A stretch of 64,000 nt of DNA from Euptelea pleiosperma. Its lineage: Eukaryota > Streptophyta > Magnoliopsida > Ranunculales > Eupteleaceae. Under the pieces are notes generated by a model, which saw nothing but the letters and a program-made list of their open reading frames with translations, was not told the DNA's origin and did no database searches. The DNA lies in contig CM068552.1 in the NCBI GenBank assembly GCA_035048495.1, forward strand, positions 12,582,501 through 12,646,500, given 5' to 3'. The translations under genes were made by a program, and so were the position numbers. Each line of letters opens with the position of its first letter. Position 1 is the stretch's first letter. Below are positions 43,801 through 55,277 of this stretch, one piece after another.

Positions 43801-46800
43801 ATATGTATACTAAAATGACCTCAATTTCACTATAAAAAATTTGTACATCCATGTTGGCGTATCAAGTTTGTTAAGGTCAGTGTGTTTGACACTTCTTATC
43901 CATGTCCGAGACCCACACGCACGTCCAATTCTAAGTTACATAGTTATTTTCCAACAAGGATGTCTATCACTTCCTGTGACAAGGTATTGCATTCCTTGTT
44001 CCAATAAGCATGCCTATTAATGTAAACATGTTAAAAAAAAAAAGAATAGTTAGGTCAGGATGCGGAGGTGGTAGATTGAAGCAAGCCACTGACAAAAATG
44101 AAATAAATCTATTAAAAATAAGAAGAAACAAAAATTACCAAGCTAGAAGAACTCAGCGAGCACTTAGAATAGCCCCCAAAACGTCCCCTTAAGGTTTCTT
44201 TCAATTCTCAAAACTCAAATTAGTGAATAATCTCCTTACAAGATTTTGGTTAGTACCTTTATACTAAAGAAAATGTAAATTTGTTAAAACTACCCCTCAT
44301 TAATGGCATACAACGTAAATACGCCAAACACTCGTTAGTGACGTACCAAAGTACCTTATTAACTCTCTCAACTATATAAAATAAATAAAACACACAAACT
44401 AGGACACCACTAAAAAAAATAGCCTGCATCGTCCTCCCCGGGTTGGAGAGAACTTGACCCCGTCAAGTTTGTCAAGTCATATGAATCCACCAACGAGTTA
44501 TAGACCATGCGTAATATGTCCTCTCTCAACATGCGTTCTCTGAATTAGGCCAATTCTTCGACCAACAACTGTCGATGTTGTCCATGCAGTGTCTACAATG
44601 TCTTCACCGCCACTTGGTAAATCATCAGGAAAAACGTTCAAAAACTCCATATACACTGGGACCACATCTGGTGGTATCTCAACAACCAACATAAACAATA
44701 CTCATCCTTGGTCTCTCTCTCAAATTCCTTCGCATTGATGATGTGGAGAGATTTGGATTTGGGTCCTTTACTATTCTCACCCTTCTTTGTATCATCATTT
44801 CCTCTCTTGCCTTCATATATAAAACAACACATGTTCGATCTGTCGAACAATGTCACATCTCAGTCACAACCAAGACCTATCCAGAATGATATGACCTACA
44901 TCCATAGGTACCACATCGCGGTGTCCTTATAGAAAGAAAACTGAATGGGAACCTAACAGCTCTAAGATAAGAGAATAAATGACGTGTCGGCCCATGCAAC
45001 TCGGTATGGCTGAAGATGGGCTACATGCGTCAATCCTAAACGAGCAACTGTGCTAGAGACTACGATAGTGCAACTTTCACTGTCGACGATAATCTTGCAA
45101 CTCTTCTTGCCATACTTGGTGTAGGTATGAAAAATGGAGTTTCTTCGCCAACCGTCTTCTCCTTGATCTGAGTTAAAGTGCACCTAACAACTACTAGTCG
45201 TGAGGCATCTACATCCTCATCACTAAGACTTAATTCAAGGTCATGGGTTTCTTCTTCAAAATATCCATGATCGTCCTCTTCAGTGCCATCAATCAATAGA
45301 GCCTTGGTAAATTCTTTTGTAAGACATTGGGTTGCAAAGTGTCCAAAGCCTTGGCACTTGGCAACGAGTCTGTTCACTTCTTTTCGAAGTTCCACCGATC
45401 ACGTTTTTTCCTTTGGTGTCCCTAAAATTGGAAGGAGTGCTAGAACCGGCTGTAAAAGGCTGACTCCCAACATTAGGTTTCGCTCCAAAGGGAGATGGCT
45501 TAGCACTCGGGTTGCAGGAATCGAATCACCTCTCAAACTGCGGTTTCAAATACCACTCAAAGTCTTGAGAAACCTGATAGGCGTGCTCCAATGTATGGAT
45601 ATCATAGGGAATGAGCTCTCTCTGCAGCTCAGATCGAAAACCCATTAGAACCTGGATAGGGTCATGGGAGGATCTTTCATGATATTGCATTGCATCATGT
45701 ACTCGTTGAATTTTGTGATGTAATAGCGAAAGACATAGATCCTTGGCATAGAGATTGCCATTGATCTAGAAGAATTTCGTAATTACTCAAGAGTATGTAT
45801 TTCTCCTTGAGGACTTTTTTCATCTCAGTCAACTAAGCAATGGGGTCCTCACCAATTCTCTCAATCCTACGCTCGATGTTCGTCCAGTAAAGTTTGGCTT
45901 GTCTCTACGACCTTCATACATTTCATACCAAAGTAGTGATCCATCTGTCCATATTTAACAACCAGATGAGGAAAGCTTTTAGGTCCATACGACCATCATA
46001 GCTAGGAGCCTCGATCTTGACCTTACGCATAATTCAGTCATCAAGATCATAAGGGTCTCGACCTCAGCCTAAATCTCAGTCTCAACTCAGCCTCGTCCTC
46101 GCCGTAAATTATAGGACTCTTTCTCGCTTAATTCCTCAGGGTTTAATGGAGGGTGGCTTCTAAATTGGCTAAACAGGCATTAGTGACATGGGTCTATTCT
46201 TCAATTCTAGCATCAATGCCTGCTAGACGATTTTTCAGAGCTTCAAGAGCTAGGGTGATCTGTTCGACATCCATCTCGGGTTGATAACTTCTACAACTAC
46301 ACGTAGGCATGTGCTAATGATGACTCTCTAAGGTCCTGCAGCTATATGAGATGCGAAGCTCGAAATTAAATCTAATATGCAAAGACTCTATTCCTACGTG
46401 CAATGAACAAAAACCCTAAGCTAGACCTAAGCTTTGATACTAAAATTTGACGCAAAACTGTGAAACTAGCCTAAATGATGAGCTAAGACCAAAAGAAAAT
46501 TACCACGATCAATAATAGGCATAAAATAAATCTAATTGATCAGAAATACTCAGATATGCTAGCAAATAATTAAATTAATTGATTCAAGGCAAAATCACAA
46601 TCCAACAATGCAAAACCTCCAATTATCAATTGAAGGGTCCAATGGAAGTGAAGACTTCCACTAGCCTAGGGTTCAATCAACACGTGTAGGTTCAATGTGT
46701 TCCTTATCAAAGATTTAATAGTTAAAATTAGGTTTATAAGGATTAAGTGTTTACTATGATTATAATTGAGTATCCGAGGTCCAAGTGGGTTTCAGGGGTG

Positions 46801-49800
46801 AAAGGAAAACACGTGATAGATGGGTTTCAGAACGGAGAATAGACTCCAGGGTGTAGCCACAGGAGTTTACTGAGCTAGCAGTGGGGTTCTAGGGGCATCA
46901 ATAGATGAGCTAGGGCTATGCAGGAAATTTTGGGGCTACAGGAGAGAACTGGGAGAAGAGGGGTGCCATACAGGAAAACAAGTGAGGGAGGGCACCGCAT
47001 GGCACTAGGGGGATGAGGGAGGGGTACGGCTACAGTTTAGAGATGGGGGAGAGAGAACTAGGTAGGGCTCTAGGGTGGTACCGTTAGGGTTTGGAGCACA
47101 ATTTTGAACAAAAAATAAATAAAAGGGGTAGAGAATCAGAGAGAAAGAAAAGAGAGAAGAAACGAGATGCCATTGGCTTCACACCAAATTTCCTTTCACA
47201 AGAGATTTCTCAAAAGCTAGGCTCGTTTTTTTTGTAAGTCTTTGAGCTCAATTTCATTCATCATTAATGGAAAAATACAACAATGAGAGTTTTTATAATA
47301 ACTCTAATAACCTAATCTAGTCTAGATGATCCAATAAAACTAATAAGATCCAATGGCTAATATAAAATACAGTCCACTTAAACAATTAAACAAGACCAAA
47401 TGAGCCCCTAACTGTTGGATACTTGCTAAGACACCCAAACAACTAAAAAATAAAAACTAACACTAAAAAGCAAATAAAACTATCAACTACATCCCTAATG
47501 CAGCCCACGTGCATCTTTTCAATGCGGAGTCTGCAAGATCTCATGCATGCTTTCTCTTCCGCTCTCACGATCATTGAGAACTCAAACTAGGGCCCACATA
47601 GAAGTCATCAAAGTACAATGACAAGGGTTGGGTCCAATGACAAGGTTTTGAGAGGAAATTTTAAGAAACTTACCTTAACGGAAGAAATGGCTTTCGAAGA
47701 AAATGAACAGAGGAAGAGGATTTGTGTAGCCGACCCCATATCGTTGGGATAAGGCTTATAATGATGATGAAGTTTGATGTATTAGTAATTTATTTATTAG
47801 AATAAATAGTTTTATTTTGCGATCTTCGTCTGTGTAATATAAAGTTCTAATTTTGATCTAATGTACTTATTGTGACATGGTTTGATGGTTATAATCATTT
47901 CCTTGTGTAATTATAGTTATTTTTAACTTCTGGCTCTCAAATACATCTGCATGTTAGAAAATCGCATGTTACAAAACGCAGTGGATATTCATTTCCACAC
48001 TCCTTGTGGTGGTTTATTATTGATAAATGGCTTATAAGTGTGCTTTTATGATTGTTTTATCATTTTCTAAAGTATCAACTAAAATTTCCATGAAAAGTGT
48101 ATTTTTTCCACACTGATCAAAATATTTGCACAAAATATTTCCATTTCTAGGCTGGTCAAAGTATATCTAGAAATCGAAATTTGATACCTTGCCTAGTACA
48201 ATACTTGTGACATCTTATAGCAGGAGCTGAAGGGAGTTGGGTTCAACCCGACATTTTGAGCTGTTTCTTCAGTTCAAACTCGTCTCCCATAAAAGACCAA
48301 TGGCCTTGAAACCAGCTAAGGGTTGACCCTTAACTGGGCTAGGACGAAAAACCGCATCCAAACAGGCCCTATTTTTCCCAGTATACTAATCTCAAAGTAC
48401 AATATCACTAGAATTTTCACCTCAAAAGAAAGCTAGCTTCAAAAAAGACTTTCATTCTAGATATATCGAAAAAAGTAGAAAGAAGCCACAAAGTGCTGAA
48501 AATTTTCGCAAATGATAAAGCAGTGAGAAGGAAATTAAATGTAGCAATCTATCACCTTCTCATAGAAGCATCGGAATGACCAAGAGACAGTAGTACAGGT
48601 CCTGCGGAAGTGAAAAAGTTTAAGATAAATTAGTCACTAGATTAAATGAAAAGCAGAACACCGAAAAGAAGTGATTACTTCCAAACAAGAAACAGGCCTT
48701 CGCCATATGCTGAAATCAGCAATGGGCGTTACACATCAGGATTTGTAATACCAAGCCATGGTTTTAGGTCTCAGTCTCGTGACAGATCAGTCCGGGGTCA
48801 ACACCGAGTGAGTCAACCCAGTCTCAGGATTGTCTCGGCCAAGACTATGAGAAAAAGAAGAAGAAGAATCTTGCCCCAGGCAATAATCATGTATCATGAC
48901 TTGGCCGAGACCTAATAATTACTGGAAAGCCACAAAAGAGTAACACGGGCTTATGAGATAATGAATAAATGACTACATTGAAGATTGTGTAAACACTCCC
49001 ACCAAAGACAAAGTGTCACTCACAAGTTGAACAATATTTCAAAAGGAAAAATTATGTCCTCTGGAAAATGCAAATCTCAGTCAGAAAATTCAAGTATTTA
49101 GGTCAGCTCATGTCCAAGTTCTTGTTACAAACAAGGAATCCAGCGGTGAAACTTGAGAGTGAACGTCCCTTGTATCTTGGGAAACAAAGGTTTTAAACAA
49201 ATAGAGATACAAGTCAACTGTAAATGCAAATGAAGAAATTCAAAATTATTTTAATATTATACCATGGAAATAGAACCCGCAGGCCAGAGAACAATCAGTG
49301 TATTCCAGAATTAATTTTACAATGAGAATTCAATGCCTTAATGTACATGTTGCAAAATCTTCTTATCTTCAATAGATTTTGATTACTTATCAACCAAAAC
49401 AAATGCACTCTAAAATAATCATGTCCAACCATTATGAAGTCAAAACATAAATGCAAATGAAGAAATTCAAAATTAATTTAATATAAAACCAATGAGGTAA
49501 CACCCACAGGCCAGAGAACAATCACTATATTCAAGCAAAACTGATCACAATGTTATGTCTTACTTTGGGGGCTTGAAAGACTCTCCCACTTGCCGCCACA
49601 ACTTGCATGTTGTCACCTACAAAAAATACCCACAAACACAAAAGCCTAACATATATTGCCTGAATCTCACCCGTACCTAAGAAAACTCAATCAAGTACTC
49701 AAGAAAGTCATATACTCGAGAAACTCAAATGAACACTCAAAACTCAAATATATGGGTTCTAATAGTAATATTTTAAAGTTGACCAAGTGCTCATCTAAGT

Positions 49801-50769
49801 TTCAAGTAGACTCGGATTTGGGACCTTACAAACTCCGTCTCATTCAAGTTTTCAAACCTTAATATCGAGCATAAAGCACAGCGAATAACAATAGATGATA
49901 ACTGTTAAATTATAAATATAAAATAATAGTAATAATAATGATAATAACGCAGCGTAACACAATGCATACCTGGTCATAGCCACCCAATCTAGTCACAGCT
50001 CTCCATAACCTTAAACCATAAGAAGCACCTGAAAATTAGCTGACTCAAAAAGTTTGTGGGCAAATATAGTTAGATAAGAGCCAGAAACTTACTTGAGGCA
50101 GTTTAATCCCTCTCCATAGAACTTTGGGGGTTTGAATTCCATGCTCCTCTCTCTGAAGAAATTCTCCAGTTCCTTCATGAACGCAGCTTGCTCCTCTTCA
50201 GTTCCCGACTCGTCACCCTCAACCATCTGTGGTTCTGCAAGAAATGACTGGTTCGAGCCCTCCATAGTAACTGGGTACTCTTCCACAGCAACCTCCTGTT
50301 TCGTCAACACCTCCTCCTTAACACCATTTTCTTTGGAAGTGGGAAGTACCACCGCCACATTCTTCAATTCCTCCCCATTCTTGTCTTCAGCTCTTGTCTC
50401 CGAAACAGCCTCACTGAGCATAGCAGCTTCAGGCTCATTTGTGGGACCCGTATCATCATCACTATCATCTATACTTTTATCTAGTCCATTGGCATCAGCA
50501 TCAGTGTTGCCATCAGTGGGGAGTTCAGAATGAGGTTCAATGGAACCTTCTTGGTCTTCACGTAAATGAGCCTCTTTAGGCAATTTAACGATCTTACTAT
50601 CCTCAGAGGCCTCAGGCAGCAGTGATTCAACATTTTCAATAGAATTTTGGTTTTCCGCCAAGTGAGGCGATTCTTCTTGTTCAATTTCTGTATCAATCAG
50701 TTGCTCATTTTCCGAATCATCCGACGAATCTTGTCCCACCATTTCTTCATCATCCTTCATCTCGCTCAT
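37824..50769 (-). CDS. ARID domain plus HSP20-like protein, twelve coding exons
   Basis: Coding exons, transcript order: 50769-50093, 50009-49970, 49616-49564, 48601-48556, 42630-42538, 41598-41476, 41365-41314, 41226-41145, 40135-40069, 39966-39916, 38655-38563, 37928-37824. Every junction has GT..AG and keeps frame, giving 493 residues. Residues 1-190 are acidic and disordered-looking. The ARID DNA-binding domain (about 193-285) includes FYGEGLNCLKLWRAVTRLGG, then CKLWRQVGESFKPPKTCTT and WSFRCFYEKALLEYERHK. A basic segment with ARRDAAARAMQGWHSQRLLG follows. The C-terminus (about 398-493) is an alpha-crystallin/HSP20-like domain (FEVYALVPGLLREEVRVQ, GRLVISGEP, HGQLFVRVPF). This layout matches Arabidopsis ARID5/ARID6-type nuclear proteins (numbering from memory), thought to bind AT-rich DNA in chromatin regulation. 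Intron 4 is 5.9 kb and contains retroelements. Confidence 0.95.
38757..39231. mobile_element. hAT MITE in ARID intron 11, 8-bp target duplication
   Basis: 475 bp, from TAGAGCTGTCAAGGGATCGG to CCGATCCGTTGGCACCCTTA, with GGATCGG/CCGATCC words. Target duplication is ATTTCCTT (38749-38756) and ATTTCCTC (39232-39239), 7 of 8 matching. Confidence 0.85.
40433..40823. mobile_element. hAT MITE in ARID intron 8, 8-bp target duplication
   Basis: 391 bp, from TAGGGCTGTCAATGGATCGG to CCGATCCATTGATAGCCCTA. Target duplication CCCAATAG (40425-40432) and CCCAGTAG (40824-40831), 7 of 8. Same family as 38757-39231, also inside this gene. Confidence 0.88.
44480..46450 (-). mobile_element. Decayed Ty3/gypsy retrotransposon in ARID intron 4
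   Basis: Minus-strand remnants appear in element order. Near 46431 is TAGTATCAAAGCTTAGGT, close to the usual initiator-Met primer site. Then gag (about 45560-46290: YDGRMDLKAFLIWL, AKLYWTNIERR, LKEKYILLSNYEILLDQW). Then a zinc-knuckle trace CQGFGHFATQC (about 45330). Then an aspartic-protease-like region CKIIVDSESCTIVVSS (about 45070) and a linker to reverse transcriptase (EFLNVFPDDLPSGGED, about 44600). Many stops and frameshifts. Reverse transcriptase, integrase and the 3' LTR are missing. Confidence 0.85.
46451..47680. other. Probable 5' LTR or flank of the gypsy remnant
   Basis: Lies upstream of the primer site in the element's orientation, so it should include the 5' LTR. A purine-rich stretch occurs around 47120-47165. 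Without a second LTR the borders cannot be set. Confidence 0.35.
47715..47775 (+). mobile_element. SINE-like 3' end (Au-type)
   Basis: TTGTGTAGCCGACCCCATAT, then CGTTGGGATAAGGCTT, followed by a short ATGATGATG-like tail. It resembles the 3' end of plant Au SINEs, which carry GTAGCCGACCCC...TTGGGATAAGGCTT before a trinucleotide tail (recalled). The tRNA-derived 5' part is absent. Confidence 0.5.
48765..48915. repeat. Word-repeat element fragment in ARID intron 4
   Basis: TAGGTCTCAGTCTCG at the left and GGCCGAGACCTA at the right are inverted, with GAGTC/GACTC words between. It lies about 165 bases before the 48601 exon in transcript direction. Confidence 0.45.
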
Positions 50770-50776
50770 ATCGACT

Positions 50777-51435
50777 CTAAATACAAAATAATAAAACTTG
50801 TACCTCTGTCAAGATGAACTAAACCCTAGAATTTATGGAACCACGTGCATTCCTAAGAAATAAATAACCAGAAGCTCTTCTTAGAAACCCTAACCCTAGT
50901 TTTTCAATAATTAAGCAAACAATTATCAGAAAACAAATCAGAAACTCGATTCGTTTCTTCAGAGATATTTGTAACTCGACTAGAATTTATTGAACCACGT
51001 GCATTCCTAGGAAATAAATAACTAGGAGCTCTTCTCAGAAACCCTAACCCTAGTTTTCTCAATAATTACGCAAATAATTATCAAAAAACAAATCAGAAAC
51101 TCGACTCGTTTCTTCAGAGATATTTGCAACTCGACTAGAATTTATGGAACCACGTGCATTCCTAACAAATAAATAACAAGGAGCTCTTCTCAGAAACCCT
51201 AACCCTAGTTTACTCAATAATTAAGCAAATAATTATCAGAAAACAAATCAAAAACTTGACTCGTTTCCTCAGAGATTTTGCAACTAGCTGAGATAACTCA
51301 AGTTCCCAGTTGTACTACTAATCAAAAAAAAAAAATTTAAAAACAGTTGAAGAACTAGGGTTTCAGATTCGGTTGTAGTCAATTATTACAGAGAAAGCTT
51401 TCTATTAAAATACAATAAGTAGATATGAAGCTTGC
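50777..51435 (-). other. 5' leader intron of the ARID gene, GC-AG type
   Basis: The sense strand has CACAG followed by GCAAGC at 51435, a strong GC-type donor, and TTTGTATTTAG at the acceptor (50777), 7 bases before the ATG. No AUG frame competes in the inferred leader exon. The leader exon would run from about 51.57 kb to 51436. A cDNA would confirm it. Confidence 0.5.
50827..51288 (-). repeat. Three tandem ~154-bp units in the ARID leader intron
   Basis: Units start at TAGAATTTAT (50827, 50981, 51136), with spacing of 154 and 155 bases and about 90 per cent identity by eye. Each carries ACCACGTGCATT (CACGTG core) and AAACCCTAACCCTAG (telo-box AAACCCTAA). All three copies keep both motifs. 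Confidence 0.93.
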
Positions 51436-51575
51436 CTGTGTGAGGCTTTTCGATGAGACAAGGAGGGTTTGACGCGACGGATACAATGCTTCGATGGAGC
51501 TTTAATGGCGTTTTAGGGTTTCCAGTCGAGAGTCTTGATTCGTAAGAAACCCCAATCTTCGTCTGCCTACGGATA
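51436..51575 (-). promoter_or_regulatory. Probable ARID leader exon and start region
   Basis: A GC-richer block between the leader intron donor and the AT-rich upstream DNA. It contains GGAAACCCTAAAACGCC in sense orientation (telo-box-like). No obvious TATA box. Confidence 0.35.
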
Positions 51576-51764
51576 CGGGAAGGAATATTAGAGCAAATGT
51601 AGATTACCTTCTATAATGCGCCTAATGCCCATAGAGCACCGTTAACGGAAACAGTGTTCAAGTGTAAGAACAGATATAACCCCCCGGAGACCACTGGTTT
51701 GTGCGGAGATTTGTGGGGGTGCGTATTGCACTCATGCCACTGGCACTAGGATAGAACGTTGCTG

Positions 51765-52135
51765 ACCGTCGACGGTCAGCTAATTTGCTGACCTTCCATA
51801 ATATGAGGCCACGTGGCATTTTTGAGATTTCTGACCGTATGGATGTTTGGCCCAACGTTAAACGGACGCATAGAAAAAGAAAATTAGCCTCTGATTAGTG
51901 ATTTCTAAGCGTTTGATTGGAGTCGTTTTCATGGTTTGATTTTTAACAGTGGAATGAAGCATTATTGACCATTATTTGGATACAAAGATCCAAAGGTTTG
52001 AAATCATTATTTTGGTTTGTAGGTCCACATAGGGATTGGCTAAACATCTATATGGTCAGCATCCTCTAAGAGTATGCCACGTGGATCATATTATAGGCGG
52101 TCAGCAAATTTACTGACCTGTGATGGTAAGCAAAG
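51765..52135. repeat. G-box foldback copy upstream of the ARID gene
   Basis: The arms contain GGCCACGTGGC (about 51809) and GCCACGTGGATC (about 52077), with CTGACCGTATGGATGTTTGG in the left arm and inverted AAACATCTATATGGTCAG in the right. The outer pair is GGTCAGCTAATTTGCTGACC and GGTCAGCAAATTTACTGACC. Confidence 0.8.
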
Positions 52136-52689
52136 TTTAACTCTGGCACTAGGCGCAAGTTATGATGGACAGACGGCGGACGGAGAACACTCTTTCAGTG
52201 ACATTGGTACAATTAAACTGTGTTGCTGTCAGCCTAAAAGAACCTTCTCCATATGTCTAGAACTTGTGATATTCTCGCGATACACAGTTACGTATCTCGT
52301 GACCATCCAACGGTCCAGACCTTAAAGAAGACGTCCTCCTAAATCTGACAGGATCATTTTCAAATTGTACTGTACAGGAGAGGCGCGATTCAGCAGTACG
52401 GGGAGATATCAAATTTTCCAGCACGTCGAACATAGCCCTCGAAGGGAAGGATAATGTACTAGTATTAGGCTCCTTGTGCTCTATGTGGATGCCCTTGGGC
52501 TAAAATGATTTTTGCACGTAAATGTCATAAAACTTTTTCTGTATCAACAGTTTTGAACATATATAGGGTTTTTGCTCCCGTGGAAGGGCATACTAAGGGT
52601 AGGCTAAAATATTTTAGGCCGATAAAAAAATGTTGACAGAGAAAATGTTTTATGACATTTATATGCAAAGATCATTTCTAGAAGGGCCG
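52136..52689. other. Intergenic, nothing recognised
   Basis: Unique-looking sequence with an inverted pair TGTCATAAAACTTTTTCTGT / ACAGAGAAAATGTTTTATGAC (52527 and 52637). No gene. Confidence 0.4.
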
Positions 52690-52718
52690 GGCTCAGTGAC
52701 ATCCCTACTCACTCTTAG

Positions 52719-52975
52719 GGACTCTGACCATGTGAATGTTTGGTCAATCCCTAGGTGGACCTACAAACCAAAAATCAGCCTGATTAGCGATTTCTAGGCG
52801 TTCGATCTTTGTACCTCAAATACTGCTCAAATTCACACACCCCCATGAAAATAAGTCTAATCCAACACCTAGAAATCACTAATCACGCTGATTTTTGGTT
52901 TGTAGGTCCACCTAGGGATTGGCCAAACATCCAGACTATCAAAGTCCTCTAAGAGTGTGCCACATGACTCATAAT
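52719..52975. repeat. G-box foldback family copy (G-box eroded)
   Basis: The arms share ACTCTTAGGGACTCTGACC, TGGACCTACAAACCAAAAAT and the reverse complement. The right arm has GCCACATGACTC in place of the G-box. Confidence 0.8.
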
Positions 52976-52990
52976 GTGTCGTGTAATGGG

Positions 52991-53712
52991 AGCTTGTCAT
53001 TTTAGGGTTGTCAGTGGAGCCTGACCCTTTCTAGAAAACTTATTCAGGACAACCATACAGAGCCTAAATGTTATATAAAAACAATTGTATCAATACTTTC
53101 TAACATACAAATCCTTTTTTCTATAAAAATATGTCCTAAGTAAAAAATTTACTAATAACGAAATGTAGTTAGAGTAGCACTACCTGACAAGATCTACTAT
53201 CTGGCCGATCTGAACGATGCAACAAGCATTGAACCACGAGAAGAAGCTCTTGCAGTAGAAACCAGCATTTCCTTGCAATAAATGGCAAAGTAATGCTTCT
53301 TGTCATTGTGGAGACCTCAACCTATCGTCACACCAACATAGATAAAAGAATTTTTATACTTGTCGTCTACTAGATGACCAAAGACCCATAACAAGGTGGG
53401 CAACACAAAGGGTTCAAGTTCCCTTGAAAAAGGAGTTGGGGGGAGGGGAGGCATTTGTCCAGTGCTCGCTTAACAAAGCATGCTATGATGGTACCCTTCA
53501 AGGCCAATCACGCAAGGTTGGAGTATATGGTACAGGGCGTTAATAGTAGAAATCATCAATATAGAGTATTGAAAAGGAAATGAGCATTCCGTCCATGTAA
53601 GATGATGGACCCAATTCATCATCGTAGTTAAAATTGTTAACATCTCGGCTGGAATCTAATCGAACATCATCCCCACCGTCTCCTCTCCCAGTGGTCTTGA
53701 GATATTCATGTT
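52991..53712. other. Intergenic, nothing recognised
   Basis: No supported gene. The last 8 bases (TTCATGTT, 53705-53712) are the left target duplication of the next element. Confidence 0.4.
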
Positions 53713-53888
53713 TAGTGGCCAAGCCAGGATTTTGTTCAAGGGTGGGCAATATTGTATAGGTTTTGTTCCATGGTGGAAAAAAGGGTACTTTTATAAGGTG
53801 GGCAAAAAGGTTATTTGAAAAAAAAAATTATCTACTGAATTTTTTAAGTCCGAGGGTGGGCAACCCTTACCCCTTGGCTCCGCCACTG
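53713..53888. mobile_element. hAT MITE, AGTGGC..GCCACTG ends, 8-bp target duplication
   Basis: 176 bp, from TAGTGGCCAAGCCAGGATTT to TTGGCTCCGCCACTG, with two GGGTGGGCAA arms. Target duplication TTCATGTT (53705-53712) and CTCATGTT (53889-53896), 7 of 8. The terminal CAGTGGCGGAGCCAGGAT-type sequence is common among plant hAT MITEs (recalled). A truncated relative ends near 23818. Confidence 0.82.
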
Positions 53889-53896
53889 CTCATGTT

Positions 53897-55270
53897 GAGA
53901 GGCCCTCCAACTAAGATTTGGGCTGGTTCAGATATCAACTCTAAGCAATGGTCTTTTAGGGTAGTATCTTATCTTCTATAGAGAATCAAAGCCTCGCAAG
54001 GAGATCAAGGAGATCTTAAAAAGATACAAGGAAAGAGCAAAAGCCAAAAATAAACGAAAACAAACTGAGCAAAAAATAAAATCCTTAAGCACTGCTATTT
54101 GTTAATCTAAAATGGCCTCCAAACTAAAAACCAAGTCCCCAAAGAAAAAGTAAAGGACTGGTAGAAATATTTTTGACAAGTTCAGCAGGTGGTAATAATT
54201 AAAATTTGAGTAAAAATCTGAAATAGTCATGCTTTGCCTCTAAACAATCACTATGAAAGCCAGCAACGCTCTCAACCTAGTTCCTTTAATTTGGTGGTTT
54301 TCAAACCACCTATTTGTAATCCAACTAGGGTTGGAGGTGGTTTTAGCAGAGGTAGCACCATGCATAGAGTGTGCCCGCCAATAAACATGATTAAATACGA
54401 GAGATTTAGATTTCAAATAAAATATCCACTAAATCACTTAGTCAGAGGCCTCGTACCAGGTGATTGTTTGACTGAATCTTTTACTCTTGTAAACAATTCT
54501 TGAATATGTGCCTAAACTGCTTTCAAGATCGTCTTCCTCGACTTCTTTTGTTAAAAAACTTCTCTCTCGATCACAAAATTGCCTTCAATACCACCTTGAT
54601 TCTCAACTTGCAAAACCCCATTTTCCTTTTCAGTAGCTTGCGCTCGCCGCAAGTTTTCACCCTTGGTAGTACTTTCCTTGTTTTCTTACACGTTCCTTAC
54701 ATGTAGACAAGACGCGTTACTCATCGCCGCAAGTTTTCGCCCTTAGTGGCGCTTTCCTTGTTTTCTTACACGTTCCTTACATGTAAATAAGACGCATTAC
54801 TCATCGCCGCAAATTTTTGCCCTTAGTGGCACTTTCCCTCATCAATGAGAATCCATAATATTATGGTGTACCAAACTTGATACCCTTCACACCATAACAA
54901 TCCCTTATATTTTGTAATCGCATGCAAATGCATATACTACCCATTAGTACGCAATTCAATTAGATTTGGCATTTGACATAAAAAGATATTTTATGTGGGA
55001 CACATTGAATGATGGATCCCACTGATCACGCGGGCAACTGAATAGGCAATTCTAGAAGATTAATTTGGAGGGGCAAATCTAAAAATTTATGACAACTCAA
55101 GGGAGAGTTTAAAAAAACAAAATTTGGAAATTTGGAAAAATAGAAACAGCCTGTTTCCTTTTAATGAAACCATTTAAGTGCCATGGGTATTTCTAAGAAT
55201 AGACTGCTGTCACGTTCTAGTTATAATTAGCAGAGCTAGATATATCAAGATGTTAATACAGAAGTCCCTC
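53897..55270. other. Intergenic with an 80-bp tandem repeat
   Basis: No gene recognised. Contains the tandem repeat 54640-54835. The AT-rich remainder has several short open frames with no family resemblance. Confidence 0.45.
54640..54835. repeat. 80-bp tandem repeat, about 2.4 copies
   Basis: CGCCGCAAGTTTTC-type starts recur at about 54645, 54725 and 54805. Units include CTTTCCTTGTTTTCTTACAC and GTTCCTTACATGTA. Confidence 0.92.
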
Positions 55271-55277
55271 AAATTGC

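Noticed and set aside
44708..45648. Plus-strand frames opposite the gypsy remnant
   Set aside because: Gypsy gag and protease similarity is on the minus strand; these are antisense shadows.
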